Source: Streptomyces dysideae
GTDB lineage: Bacteria > Actinomycetota > Actinomycetes > Streptomycetales > Streptomycetaceae
DNA: 64,000 nt
Reading direction: 5' to 3'
Assembly: GCF_001514305.1 (NCBI RefSeq)
Contig: NZ_KQ949098.1
Coordinates: 1-64,000 of the forward strand
Under the pieces are notes generated by a model that had not been told where the DNA came from, ran no database searches, and was given only the letters and a program-made list of their open reading frames with translations. Below, piece after piece: positions 17,464 to 26,311 of this stretch; position 1 is the first letter of the stretch; each line of letters starts with the position of its first letter. Made by a program: the position numbers and the translations under genes.

Positions 17464-18454
17464 GCTGAATCCGGGCACCGTCACGGCGACCCCGGACCGT
17501 GCCACCGCCGCCCGGCCGGCCCGCGGTACGCGGCCGCGGCGCCTGCCCGCCTACGCCCGGCTGGCCAAGCTCGGCATGGTGGACTACTACCTCAGCCTGA
17601 TCGTCGTCTGGTCGCTTCTCCCCGCCGCCGGGGTCGGAATCGACGGCTCGTCATGGGCCACGATGATCGCGTTCCTGCTCGGCGCGGTGGGTCTGGTGGG
17701 CGCGGCGGTCGCGTTCGACGACGTCGCCGGCTACCGGGACGGAAGCGATGCCGCCAACTACGGCGCCGATGCGCCGGTGCGCAGACTCGCCCGCAAGCCC
17801 CTGCTGGCCGGCACCCTGACCGAAGGGGCCGCGGTGCGCTTCGCCCGGGGAGCGCTCGTCGTCGGCGGCCTGTTCTGGACGACGGCTCTGGTCCTGGCGC
17901 CCCACCGACCGTTGTGGGCGGTGCTCGGCCTGGTGGCCGCCGGATGTGTCATCCCTCAGTACTCGTGGGGCCTGCGGCTGGGTTACCACGGGTTTCAGGA
18001 GGTGTTCCTCGCCGCCGTCGGCTGGGCCTTCGTCCTGCCGCTGTACGGCCTGCTCACCGGAGAGGTCACGAGTCTGGCCGTCCTGGAAGCGTTCCTGTTC
18101 GGCCTGGGCCCGCTCCTCTTCGGCGTGTACTCGAACACGAACGACATCGCCGGTGACCGCGCCGTGGGCCGGCCCACGGCCGCGTGTGTGCTGTCCCGTC
18201 GCGGCAACGCCGTGTTCATCGGGGCCCTCTCCGCGCTCGAGACCGTGGTGATCGTCGCCGCGACGCTCCTGGGGATCGCGCCGTGGTGGTACACCGTGTT
18301 CCTCTTCCCGGTGATGATCGCCCGCACCGCGCAGTTCATGAACGGCATCGTGCGGGGCGACATCCTTCGCGGCCGGCTGATCGGTATTCGGGCACACCGG
18401 ATCCTGGTCGCCGCTCTCGTGACGGCCAACCTGGTGAGCAGTGGCACGGCCTGA
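17453..18454 (+). CDS. UbiA-family membrane prenyltransferase
   Basis: The 333-residue polytopic protein has about eight membrane segments and both UbiA aspartate motifs: VAFDDVAGYRDGSD (about residue 84) and SNTNDIAGDRAVG (about residue 224), the Mg-diphosphate sites. UbiA enzymes transfer an isoprenoid chain to an aromatic or other acceptor at the membrane. No prenyl diphosphate synthase is nearby, so the donor would come from central metabolism. The acceptor would be made or activated by the flanking ligases and CoA-transferase (inference). Confidence 0.88.
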   Translation: MTGELNPGTVTATPDRATAARPARGTRPRRLPAYARLAKLGMVDYYLSLIVVWSLLPAAGVGIDGSSWATMIAFLLGAVGLVGAAVAFDDVAGYRDGSDAANYGADAPVRRLARKPLLAGTLTEGAAVRFARGALVVGGLFWTTALVLAPHRPLWAVLGLVAAGCVIPQYSWGLRLGYHGFQEVFLAAVGWAFVLPLYGLLTGEVTSLAVLEAFLFGLGPLLFGVYSNTNDIAGDRAVGRPTAACVLSRRGNAVFIGALSALETVVIVAATLLGIAPWWYTVFLFPVMIARTAQFMNGIVRGDILRGRLIGIRAHRILVAALVTANLVSSGTA

Positions 18455-18505
18455 TCCAGAAAGACCAGAGAGACAGACAGAAAGACACAAAGACAGAGAG
18501 ACGAG

Positions 18506-20119
18506 ATGAAACCCCTCGACCCCGGGCCGTTCTTCGACGTCCTGGCCGACCGCGGCACCGGGACCCTGGTCCACCTGAGCCGACCACTGGACATCGCCAC
18601 CGACGCCACCGATGCCGCCGACGCCCGGACGACCTACGACATCGAGGTCCTCGCCGGTCTCGTGGCGGAAGCCGCGGGGTGGCTTGCCGGGCTGGGCGTC
18701 GGGCCGGGCGACCGGGTCGCCGTGATCAAACCCAACCACTGGGACTACGTCCTGCTCGCCTGTGCCGCCGCCCGCCTCGGCGCGGTGCCCGCGCTGATCT
18801 CCGGCCGCCTCCCGGCCGAGACACAACAAGTGCTGCTGAAGCGTCTCGAGGCAACAGTCCTGGTCACCACCTCGGACACACTGGCGGCCGCCCGCGAGGC
18901 GGAGACCGACCTGACGGCCTTCGTCCGCCGCACCCTGGTGCTCGACGGCCCGGCACCCGGTGCCGTCGACCTGGCGGACGTGCGCGGTCACCGGCCGCCA
19001 CCGCCGGTGCGGCGCCCCGACGGCGTGCCGCTGGCCATCATGCACACATCGGGCACCACCGGGGTTCCCAAGCTGGTCAGCCACACCGCCACGACCCTGA
19101 TCCGCCGGATCGCCGCGGCCGAGGCACGGCGGTGGCCGGTGGTGTCCAGCCGGCGCGACGACACCGTCGCCCAGGCGACGTCGTACGCCCACGGGCGGGG
19201 TCTCGCCTGGACGCTCAGCGTGTTCTGGCTGGCCCCGCGCGAGGTGGTGATCCTGGACCGCTTCGAGCCGCAACACGTCGAACCCGTCCTGCGCGCCCAT
19301 CCGCCGACCGCACTGGAAGCGACTCCATCGGCCTTCGTGCGCTGGCAGTCACTCGCGGCGGCACCGGACAACCCGTTCCGCGACGTGCGGCTGTTCATCA
19401 ACACCTTCGACGCGATCCATCCGCCCACGGTCCGCACGTTCCTCGCCGCCACACGACGCCGCCTGCCGCTGTGGGTGCAGGTCTGGGGGCAGTCCGAGAC
19501 CGGGCCGCTCACCTTCCGGTGCCTCACCCGAAGGTCGGTGCGCGCGTCCGGGCAGCGCCACCCCACCACCCGCGACCTGGGCCGGCCGGTACCCGGCAAG
19601 GCGAGGCTGCGGGTGGTGGATCCGGAGACCCTCCAGCCGGTCCGGCGTGGCCGTCCCGGTCTGGTGCTGGCCCGAACCCGGGCACTGTGCGCCGGGTACG
19701 TCGGTGAACCGGAGCGGCTGCGGGCCAAGTCGGCCGACGGCTGGTTCGCCACCGGGGACCTGGGCGTCATGACCCCTTCCGGTCGGCTGCTCCTGCTCGA
19801 CCGCGAGGTGGACACGGTCCCCGGCGGCAGCTGCGTGGAGCTCGAGGACGTGATCCACGACAGGCTCCCGGACGTCGTCGAAGCGGTGGTGCTCGGCCGT
19901 GCGAGCGGGCTGCCGCTGCCGGTGCTGGTGACCCGGGACGGCACGGTCGACCGCGCCGCGTGGCGTCGGGCCGTGGCCGACCTGCCGCCGCTCGGCGAGC
20001 CGGCGCTCCTGCCCGCGGATCAGCTCCCGCTCACCGCGACGGGCAAGGTCCGCCGACAGGAGCTGCGGGACCGGTTCCTCGACGGCGCGCCGCCCCACGG
20101 GACCGGCCGCTGGACCTGA
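18506..20119 (+). CDS. AMP-dependent acyl-CoA synthetase/ligase 2
   Basis: The 537-residue enzyme has the canonical loop IMHTSGTTGVPKLVSHT, VWGQSETG (A5), GWFATGDLG (A7) and TATGKVRRQELRDRF with the catalytic Lys. It is only distantly related to the first ligase of the operon, whose A3 loop is altered, so the two probably activate different acids. It begins 51 bp after UbiA, with GAGACGAG upstream of the ATG, and is followed by a hairpin. Confidence 0.85.
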   Translation: MKPLDPGPFFDVLADRGTGTLVHLSRPLDIATDATDAADARTTYDIEVLAGLVAEAAGWLAGLGVGPGDRVAVIKPNHWDYVLLACAAARLGAVPALISGRLPAETQQVLLKRLEATVLVTTSDTLAAAREAETDLTAFVRRTLVLDGPAPGAVDLADVRGHRPPPPVRRPDGVPLAIMHTSGTTGVPKLVSHTATTLIRRIAAAEARRWPVVSSRRDDTVAQATSYAHGRGLAWTLSVFWLAPREVVILDRFEPQHVEPVLRAHPPTALEATPSAFVRWQSLAAAPDNPFRDVRLFINTFDAIHPPTVRTFLAATRRRLPLWVQVWGQSETGPLTFRCLTRRSVRASGQRHPTTRDLGRPVPGKARLRVVDPETLQPVRRGRPGLVLARTRALCAGYVGEPERLRAKSADGWFATGDLGVMTPSGRLLLLDREVDTVPGGSCVELEDVIHDRLPDVVEAVVLGRASGLPLPVLVTRDGTVDRAAWRRAVADLPPLGEPALLPADQLPLTATGKVRRQELRDRFLDGAPPHGTGRWT

Positions 20120-20141
20120 GGGTCTGCGTCTGAGCCCGAGG

Positions 20142-20165
20142 GGAGCCCGAACCACTCGGGGCTCC
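20142..20165 (+). terminator. Hairpin after acyl-CoA ligase 2
   Basis: An inverted repeat (20142-20150 with 20156-20165, one bulged base) can form a compact GC-rich stem about 22 bp after the stop and 40 bp before the next gene. It may partly terminate the operon, leaving the flavoprotein gene weaker or separately expressed. Confidence 0.5.
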
Positions 20166-20205
20166 GCACATCCGTATCGAGGCCCAACGGAGGGACGAGT
20201 CACCG

Positions 20206-21537
20206 ATGGCCGAGACAGATGTCGACATCGCCGTGGTGGGGGCCGGGATCTCCGGCCTTGCCACCGCCTACCAGCTGGCCGCGACCGGCAGGTCGGTGCG
20301 GGTGTTCGAAGCGCGCAGCCGGGTGGGCGGACGGATGGTCAGCCGGCGCCACAGCGGCTACGTCCTGGACGAGGGCGCGGAACACATCGCGACCCGTGGC
20401 TACGACAGCAGCTGGCAGCTGGTCCGGGCGGTCGGCCTCGCCGAGGACGCCGTCGTCCCCGTCGGCGGCCGGATCGCCGTCTGGCGCGACGGCCGTGCCC
20501 ACACCAACCTCGGCCACCCGGCGGGGCTGTTGACCGGAGCCGGGATGTCGTGGCCCGGCCGGCTGGCGTGGCTGCGGTTCACCGCGACGCTCGTTCGGCA
20601 CAGGAACGGCTTCGATCAGGACCGCCCGGAGGCGACGCCGCTGGGGAGCGTGACCATCGAGGAACACGCCCGCCGGTATCACCGCGACCTGTACGACTGC
20701 CTGTTGCAGCCGATGGCCTCCGGTTTCTTCGGCTGGCGGCCCGAGCGCTCGGCGATCGGGCCGATGGCCTCGCTCCTGCTCGCCGTCGGTGGCGCCGGGG
20801 CGCGCTGGGTGGCGTACCGCAACGGCATGGACACGCTGGCCAGGGCGCTGGCCGACCGGTTGGACGTCGTCACCGGCAACGGCGTCGTCGCCGTCAAGCC
20901 AGGACCGCGTGCGGTACGCATCGGCCTGGCCGACGGCGAGACGGTGACCGCCAGGTACGCCGTGCTGGCCGTGCCGGCGCCGGTGGCGCTCACGCTCCAT
21001 GCCGACCTGCCGGACGACGAGCGTCCCTACCTGGCGGCGAGCACCTACAGCCCGATGCTCAAGGTGCTGTGCCTGCTGGACCGCCCGCTGCCCAGCCCGA
21101 CCCGTCGGCCGTCCTACGCCCTGGAGGTCCCGGCCGCGGACGACGGGGTGTTCGCGGGGGCCATCCTCGATCACATCAAGGCACCTGACCGGGTGCCGCC
21201 GGGGCGTGGCCTGATCAGCCTGTTCGCTTCGCCGTACGCGTCCCCGGACCTGCTTGAGCGGTCCGACGACGAGGTCGTGTCCGCGGTCAGCGCGCACGCC
21301 GAGCGGTATCTGCCGGGCCTGACCGAGGCGACGCACACAGCGTTCGTGGTGCGCTGGCCGATGGGCCTGCCGGAGGCGACACCGGCCGCGCTGCGCCTGC
21401 GACGGGCGTTTCTGGCGCGCCCCGTGCGCCGTGTCGACTACGCCGGTGACTGGGTGATGCTCCGGCCCAACAGCGAGGCCGCCGTCCGCTCGGCGGGGAT
21501 CGCCGCGCGCCGCGTCCTCATGGCCGATGCGGGATGA
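20206..21537 (+). CDS. FAD-dependent amine-oxidase/protoporphyrinogen-oxidase-like protein
   Basis: The 443-residue flavoprotein starts with IAVVGAGISGLATAYQL, followed by the extended FEARSRVGGRM and a LDEGAEHI strand typical of the flavin-containing amine oxidase/PPOX/phytoene desaturase group. The C-terminal FAD motif is in YAGDWVMLRPNSEAAVRSAG. These enzymes desaturate or oxidise amines, porphyrinogens and polyenes. The gene is plus-strand, downstream of the UbiA operon, and is probably its last member. Confidence 0.82.
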   Translation: MAETDVDIAVVGAGISGLATAYQLAATGRSVRVFEARSRVGGRMVSRRHSGYVLDEGAEHIATRGYDSSWQLVRAVGLAEDAVVPVGGRIAVWRDGRAHTNLGHPAGLLTGAGMSWPGRLAWLRFTATLVRHRNGFDQDRPEATPLGSVTIEEHARRYHRDLYDCLLQPMASGFFGWRPERSAIGPMASLLLAVGGAGARWVAYRNGMDTLARALADRLDVVTGNGVVAVKPGPRAVRIGLADGETVTARYAVLAVPAPVALTLHADLPDDERPYLAASTYSPMLKVLCLLDRPLPSPTRRPSYALEVPAADDGVFAGAILDHIKAPDRVPPGRGLISLFASPYASPDLLERSDDEVVSAVSAHAERYLPGLTEATHTAFVVRWPMGLPEATPAALRLRRAFLARPVRRVDYAGDWVMLRPNSEAAVRSAGIAARRVLMADAG

Positions 21538-21739
21538 CCGGGATGACCGGGACACGGCGAGCAAGGCGGTCGGGCCAGGGAGGTCGACGCACGGCAGGGC
21601 TGGGAGGCCGAGGAGCGGGCGTTTAGATATCTCCGTCTTCTCCTGCTCCGAGCCGCCGCACTACGTCTCCTTCGAACCTGCCGGGTAGGGTCTCGCGAGC
21701 GTGATCGTATGTCTGAGCGAGTGGAGGGGTGGGGGAGTC

Positions 21740-22261
21740 GTGAGCGAATCCGTGTCAGTCGGAGGCGACTTCAAGGAGCTGGGGCCCGAACGTGGTGGCG
21801 AGCTGGCCGCCCGCTGGTGGCAGTGGGCGCTGTCCGCGCCCGACGACCGTAGCCCTGTCCGGGATCAGACGGGGGAGTTCGCGGGCTGGCGCCAGCCGGA
21901 CGATGTCTGGTTCCTGGCCGGTACCTACGGCGGTCGCGTGGTGCGACGCTGTTCGATGCCTTCGGGACGGCCGGTCTTCTTCCCGGTGTTCAACACGCAG
22001 CGGCCACTGACGCTGACATCTCGCGAGCCGATGGTGATGGAGGTAGCCGAGGCCGAGGCGTGCCTGAACGGAGCTCCTCTGCCGATGCAGGAGTTCACGT
22101 CGAAGCCCTTCCGCGCGGCGCTGCGGCGGCGCATCGCCTGGGGGCTTTGGTGTGCGTTCGATCCATTGCCCGCCGGCCACTACGTGGTCGAGATCAAGGC
22201 GCGTACCACCGGGGGTTTCTGGGTGGACACGACGTACCACCTCGATGTCGTCGACAGCTGA
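21740..22261 (+). CDS. Conserved hypothetical protein, actinobacterial
   Basis: The 173-residue soluble protein has recurring aromatic features (ARWWQWALSAPDDRSPV, DDVWFLAGTYGGRVVRRCSMP and RPVFFPVFN) and a final strand HYVVEIKARTTGGFWVDTTYHLDVV. It resembles a family common in Streptomyces with no assigned function. GTG 21740 is preferred over 21701 because GGGGGAG lies upstream. It has no signal peptide and lies between the UbiA cluster and the copper island. I cannot give a role. Confidence 0.6.
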   Translation: MSESVSVGGDFKELGPERGGELAARWWQWALSAPDDRSPVRDQTGEFAGWRQPDDVWFLAGTYGGRVVRRCSMPSGRPVFFPVFNTQRPLTLTSREPMVMEVAEAEACLNGAPLPMQEFTSKPFRAALRRRIAWGLWCAFDPLPAGHYVVEIKARTTGGFWVDTTYHLDVVDS

Positions 22262-22473
22262 GTGGGGACACCGCGACTGATGGGGGTCAGGGACATGGCG
22301 CCTTGAGCCCGCTCTGTTGCTGTCGGTCTGCAGGCCTGACATCGCCGGCGCCGGCACGGCCAGGGCTGACCGCGTGATGAGTGCCACACGCTCGCCCCGG
22401 AACCCAGCCCGCTGCCGCCCCGACTTCTGAACCGACCCGCGGCGTACAGCGCGAATCAGGAGACCGGTGATGG

Positions 22474-23022
22474 GTGATGGGTGAGGGAAGAGGCCCGACT
22501 GGCATCCTCCTCCGGCGGTCCAGTCGGCGTCGGCTCACCGACGCCCTGTTCGCCGCGCTCGCGCCCGTCGCAGCTTGCGGCGTCGTCCTCGGGGGGCTGG
22601 CCGTCTGGGTCGGGTCCGGGAACGCGGGCAGGCCGGCGCGGGTGGAGGTGGCTGGTGCCGGGCGGGTGTTGTTGCCGTACGGGGATACGCGGGACACCGC
22701 CGCGTTCTTCCGGATCTCCAACCCCGGAGACGTGGACGACCGGTTGGTCGGTGTCACCTCGGCGTCCGGTGCGGGCGGTGACGTCGAGCTCTCGCGGCAC
22801 CGCAGCGCGGGCGGGTCGGCGGCGTACCGGGAGGCCGTGGGGTCGGCCGTGGTGCCGGCCCGCGAGACCCTCACCATGTCCCCGCACGGTCTGGCCGTGA
22901 CGCTGCGCGCCGGAGAGGGCTGGCGCGCGGGCGATCGTGTGCCGTTCACTCTGGACTTCCGGCGCAGTGGGCGGATCGAGGTCGTGGCGGTCGTGGTCCG
23001 GCCGGGAGAGGGCTCGCTGTGA
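22474..23022 (+). CDS. PCu(A)C-like periplasmic copper chaperone, membrane-anchored
   Basis: This 182-residue protein has an N-terminal membrane segment (ALAPVAACGVVLGGLAVWV) and an extracytoplasmic domain of the PCu(A)C/DUF461 cupredoxin-like fold. DTAAFFRISNPG, then LSRHRS and LTMSPHG supply the His-Met-His set that could bind Cu(I), though spacing differs from classical PCu(A)C. It is a paralogue of the protein at 40068-40601, at the other end of the copper island. Copper delivery or storage is inferred from fold and context. Confidence 0.65.
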   Translation: MMGEGRGPTGILLRRSSRRRLTDALFAALAPVAACGVVLGGLAVWVGSGNAGRPARVEVAGAGRVLLPYGDTRDTAAFFRISNPGDVDDRLVGVTSASGAGGDVELSRHRSAGGSAAYREAVGSAVVPARETLTMSPHGLAVTLRAGEGWRAGDRVPFTLDFRRSGRIEVVAVVVRPGEGSL

Positions 23023-23077
23023 GCGATGTCCGTACTCCACCGTGACACCAGGGCCCGGATGCGACGATGACGCCGGC

Positions 23078-23413
23078 ATGACCGTCGGCTGGTGTTCTCG
23101 CATGCTGCGGGCCGCGGTGTTCGCGGCCGTCTGCGTGCTGCTCGCCGCCCTGGGGCACGTGCTGATGTCCGGCAGCCGGGTGACCTGGTGGGTCCTGACC
23201 GCCGGTGCCGCCGCGACCGGCGCCGTGGGCTGGTGCCTGGCCGGCCGGGAACGCGGACTCCCGCTGATCGTGCCGTTCGTGGTCCTGGACGGTCCGGGGA
23301 CGGCGGAGGAGGTCCGTAGGTCCATCCAGGTCCATCCAGTACGACGACCGGGCGGCCGTCAGCTGACCGCCTTCTCCGGCAGCAGGTCCAGGGCGAGCGG
23401 CTTGGCACCGTAG
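23078..23413 (+). pseudogene. Truncated copy of the Met-rich membrane protein
   Basis: Residues 1-72 (MTVGWCSRMLRAAVFAAVC then VLLAALGHVLMSG, AGAAATGAVGWCLAGRERG) match the first two membrane segments of the protein at 42486-43253. After that the similarity stops and the frame runs into the 3' end of the oppositely oriented ABC ATPase gene. The Met/His domain and last membrane segments are missing. I read it as a fragment of a duplicated copper-cassette gene next to a PCu(A)C paralogue. Confidence 0.6.
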
Positions 23414-24162
23414 GTGATGCGTACCACGCCGTCGGGGTGGCGGCCCGCCGTGGCGGTCACCCCGAAGACGTCGCGCAGGAGGTCGGGAGTCAGGACGTCC
23501 AGAACGGGCCCCGCCGCGACCACCTCTCCGCGGTGCAGGGCGACGAGGTGGTCGCACAGTCGGGCCGCCAGGTCGAGGTCGTGCAGGACGGCGAGGGTGG
23601 TGATGCCCGTGGAGCGGATGAGGTCGAGGAGTTCGAAGCGGGCGCGGATGTCGAGGTGGTTGGTGAGCTCGTCGAGGACGAGGAGCCGGGGGCGCTGGGC
23701 GAGCGCGCGGGCCAGCAGTACGCGCTGACGTTCGCCGCCGGACAGGGACGTGAAGTCCCGGTCGGCCAGCGGGCGGGCGCCGCACTGGTCCAGGGCCTCC
23801 TCGACGGCCTCGTGGTCGTCGGCCCCGTCGCGGCCGAGGAGGCCGTGATGCGGCGTACGGCCGAGGGCGACGATCTCGGTGACGCACAGCCCGGTCGGAC
23901 TGCCGCCCGAGTCCTGGAGGACCGCGGCGGTACGCCGGGCGGCGTCGCGCGCGGACAGGGCCCATACGTCGTCGCCGTCGACGCGCACCACGCCCTGCTG
24001 CGGGCGGAGTGAGCGGTAGACGGTGCGCAGCAGCGTGGACTTGCCGCTGCCGTTGGGGCCGACCAGGCCGACGATGTCGCCCGGCCGGGCCTCCAGAGTC
24101 ACGTCGCGCAGGATCGGGTTGCGGTCGAGGGTGATGTGGAGCTGTTCCACGGTGAGTTTCAT
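23359..24162 (-). CDS. ABC transporter ATP-binding protein, FecE/BtuD type
   Basis: The 267-residue ATPase has Walker A GPNGSGKST (about residue 34), Q-loop VLQDSGG, signature LSGGERQRVLLARAL, Walker B LLVLDELTNHLD and H-loop VLHDLDLA. It is a metallophore/cobalamin importer-type ATPase. Its ATG overlaps the permease stop. With the FecCD permease and the lipoprotein upstream it forms a complete importer, directly after the isonitrile lipopeptide NRPS on the same strand. Uptake of the copper-loaded lipopeptide is the favoured inference. Confidence 0.9.
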   Translation of the reverse strand: MKLTVEQLHITLDRNPILRDVTLEARPGDIVGLVGPNGSGKSTLLRTVYRSLRPQQGVVRVDGDDVWALSARDAARRTAAVLQDSGGSPTGLCVTEIVALGRTPHHGLLGRDGADDHEAVEEALDQCGARPLADRDFTSLSGGERQRVLLARALAQRPRLLVLDELTNHLDIRARFELLDLIRSTGITTLAVLHDLDLAARLCDHLVALHRGEVVAAGPVLDVLTPDLLRDVFGVTATAGRHPDGVVRITYGAKPLALDLLPEKAVS

Positions 24163-25154
24163 AAGGAGTCCAGGCTCTTGTTGCGGCGGAGCAGCCACAG
24201 GAAGAAGGGCGCGCCGAACAGGGCGGTGAGGATGCCGAGGGGCAGCTCGTTGGGGCGGTTGACGGTACGGGAGAGCAGGTCGACGACGACCAGGTAGATG
24301 GCGCCGACCAGGGCGGCCTGGGGGAGCAGACGGCGGTGGTCGGCGCCGGTCGCGAGGCGCACCAGGTGGGGGATCATCAGGCCGACGAAGCCGATCCCGC
24401 CGGCCACGGCGATGACCGTGCCGGTGAGCAGCGAGGCCAGGACCAGCAGCAGGGCGCGCAGCCGGTGCACGTCGACGCCGAGGGCGGTGGCGGACTCGTC
24501 GCCGGCGAGCAGGGCGTTGAGGCGCCGGCCGAACAGCGCCAGGGCGACGGTGGCGGTGAGGACGACGACGCTGACCAGCGGGAGCTGTCCCCACTGGGCT
24601 CCGGCGACGCTGCCCAGCATCCAGAACATCACGGTGCGCAGCTCGGTCGGGGTGGCCCTCAGCTGTAGATAGCTGGTCGCCGCCAGGAAGAGGTAGCCCA
24701 CGGCGACGCCGGAGAGGACCAGTCGGGTGGGGGCCAGCCGTCCGCCCCGCCGGCCGAGGAGGAAGACCAGGACCACCGCGACGACCGCGCCGGCGAACGC
24801 CGCCGAGGACACCCCGAGTCCGCCGAGGGCGCCGCTGGTGAGGGTGATGACGAGCACGGCGCCGAGGGAGGCGCCGGAGGAGACGCCCAGGACGTACGGG
24901 TCGGCCAGCGGATTGGCCACGACCGCCTGCAGGACCACCCCGGAGACCGCCAGGCCCGCGCCGACCAGCGCGGCCAGGACGACGCGCGGGGTGCGGAAGT
25001 TCCAGACGATCTGGTCCAGGGCCGGGTCGGCGGTCGCGCCGCCGCCCCCTAGATGGTGGAGGACGATCCCCCAGACGTCGCCCAGGGGGATGGTGACCGC
25101 ACCGATGCTGACCGCCACCATCATGACGGCGACGAGCACGACCGTGAGCGCCAC
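24159..25154 (-). CDS. FecCD-family ABC transporter permease
   Basis: The protein has the FecCD/BtuC topology of about ten membrane helices. Clear motifs are NPLADPYVLGVSSGASLGAV, GGIGFVGLMIPHLVRLATG (the ATPase-contacting loop) and ELPLGILTALFGAPFFLWLL. The start is uncertain: GTG 25154 gives 331 residues, while hydrophobic coding character extends upstream to about 25200 without a standard start codon, so the first helix could be longer. The stop overlaps the ATPase start. Confidence 0.85.
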   Translation of the reverse strand: MALTVVLVAVMMVAVSIGAVTIPLGDVWGIVLHHLGGGGATADPALDQIVWNFRTPRVVLAALVGAGLAVSGVVLQAVVANPLADPYVLGVSSGASLGAVLVITLTSGALGGLGVSSAAFAGAVVAVVLVFLLGRRGGRLAPTRLVLSGVAVGYLFLAATSYLQLRATPTELRTVMFWMLGSVAGAQWGQLPLVSVVVLTATVALALFGRRLNALLAGDESATALGVDVHRLRALLLVLASLLTGTVIAVAGGIGFVGLMIPHLVRLATGADHRRLLPQAALVGAIYLVVVDLLSRTVNRPNELPLGILTALFGAPFFLWLLRRNKSLDSL

Positions 25155-25201
25155 CAGGACGACGAGCGCGGGGTTCAGCCGCCTGTTGCGTTGCGGGCGG
25201 C

Positions 25202-26230
25202 TCAGAACGCGTCGGGGTGCAGCATCCTCGCGATCCGGTCCACCGCCAGGTCGTTGCTGGGGCCGAGGTAGATCGAGTCGGACAGCACGGTGTAACGGTT
25301 GGTCTTCGCGGCCGGCCACTGGGGGAACTCCTTGAGCAGTTTGCGGGCGTACGCCGCGGGGTTGGGGTCGTTGTAGCTGATGACCACGAGGGCGTCGACC
25401 GGCTCGGCGGCGACCGTCTCCTTGCTGAGGTCGGCGAAGGAGGTCTTCGAGGCCGAGGCGAAGGCGTTGCGGCCGCCGGCCCGCTCCAGGACGTCGTTCC
25501 AGATGCCGTGGGCCGCGACGGAGCTGAAGTCGTTGCCGCCCATCGACATGTTGGAGAAGACCACCATCACGTTGGGCGTCTTCTCGCCCTCGACCTTGGC
25601 GGACACCTCGCTGATCTTCCTCTTCGACTCCGCGACGATCCGCTCGGCGCGGTCGCTGACGTGGAAGATCTTCCCCAGGTCGCGCAGCAGGGAGTAGCTG
25701 TCCTCGACGGTCATGCGGGAGGTGTCCTGGTCGCAGCCCTGCGGGGAGACGTAGCTGTTGGCGTTGACCGATTCGAGTTCGTCGCGGGTGGCGAAGCCGT
25801 TCTTCGAGTCGAAGCCGTACGAGGTGGTGGACAGGACGAGGTCGGGGCTCAGGCCCAGCATCGCCTCGCGGGGGATGTCGTAGGCGTCGTTGAGTTGGAT
25901 GTTCCCGTCGGGCAGTGCCTTGATGGCCTTGGCGCGGCCGTCGACCTCGGACATCCCGTACGACTGAACGTTGGCGACGATGCGGTCCTCGAGGCCGAGG
26001 GCCAGCAGCGCGGAGACCTCGGCGACGGAGGCGCCGTTCATGACGACGACCCGGCTGGGCGCCCTGGTGTACGTGGTGGTCTGCCCGCAGTTCTCGATGG
26101 TCACCGGGTAACCGGGCGCGGTCCCCTCCGCCGCGGTCTGTGCCGTCGGGGAGGACGAGGCTCCGCAGGCCGCGGTGGCCAGACAGAGCGCTCCGGCCAG
26201 GGCGACGGCGGCGGGCCGTTTCGTCAGCAT
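25202..26230 (-). CDS. ABC transporter substrate-binding lipoprotein (Fe/B12/metallophore type)
   Basis: The 342-residue lipoprotein has a signal peptide with lipobox LATAACG (Cys22) and a TroA/FecB-type two-lobed domain: PSRVVVMNGASVAEVSALLA, then LSPDLVLSTT and EPVDALVVISY, ending VDRIARMLHPDAF. It is the receptor for the adjacent permease/ATPase. ATG 26230 follows GGAGGAG. The ligand is not readable from sequence. It lies 81 bp after the NRPS gene on the same strand, which points to a lipopeptide-metal complex. Confidence 0.87.
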   Translation of the reverse strand: MLTKRPAAVALAGALCLATAACGASSSPTAQTAAEGTAPGYPVTIENCGQTTTYTRAPSRVVVMNGASVAEVSALLALGLEDRIVANVQSYGMSEVDGRAKAIKALPDGNIQLNDAYDIPREAMLGLSPDLVLSTTSYGFDSKNGFATRDELESVNANSYVSPQGCDQDTSRMTVEDSYSLLRDLGKIFHVSDRAERIVAESKRKISEVSAKVEGEKTPNVMVVFSNMSMGGNDFSSVAAHGIWNDVLERAGGRNAFASASKTSFADLSKETVAAEPVDALVVISYNDPNPAAYARKLLKEFPQWPAAKTNRYTVLSDSIYLGPSNDLAVDRIARMLHPDAF

Positions 26231-26311
26231 GCGGACTCCTCCGGGATTGGGGGGGGGTGGGCGGACTCCGCATCAGTAGTCGTGGCGAAGTCCGCCCGGG
26301 TTCCCGGGGGT

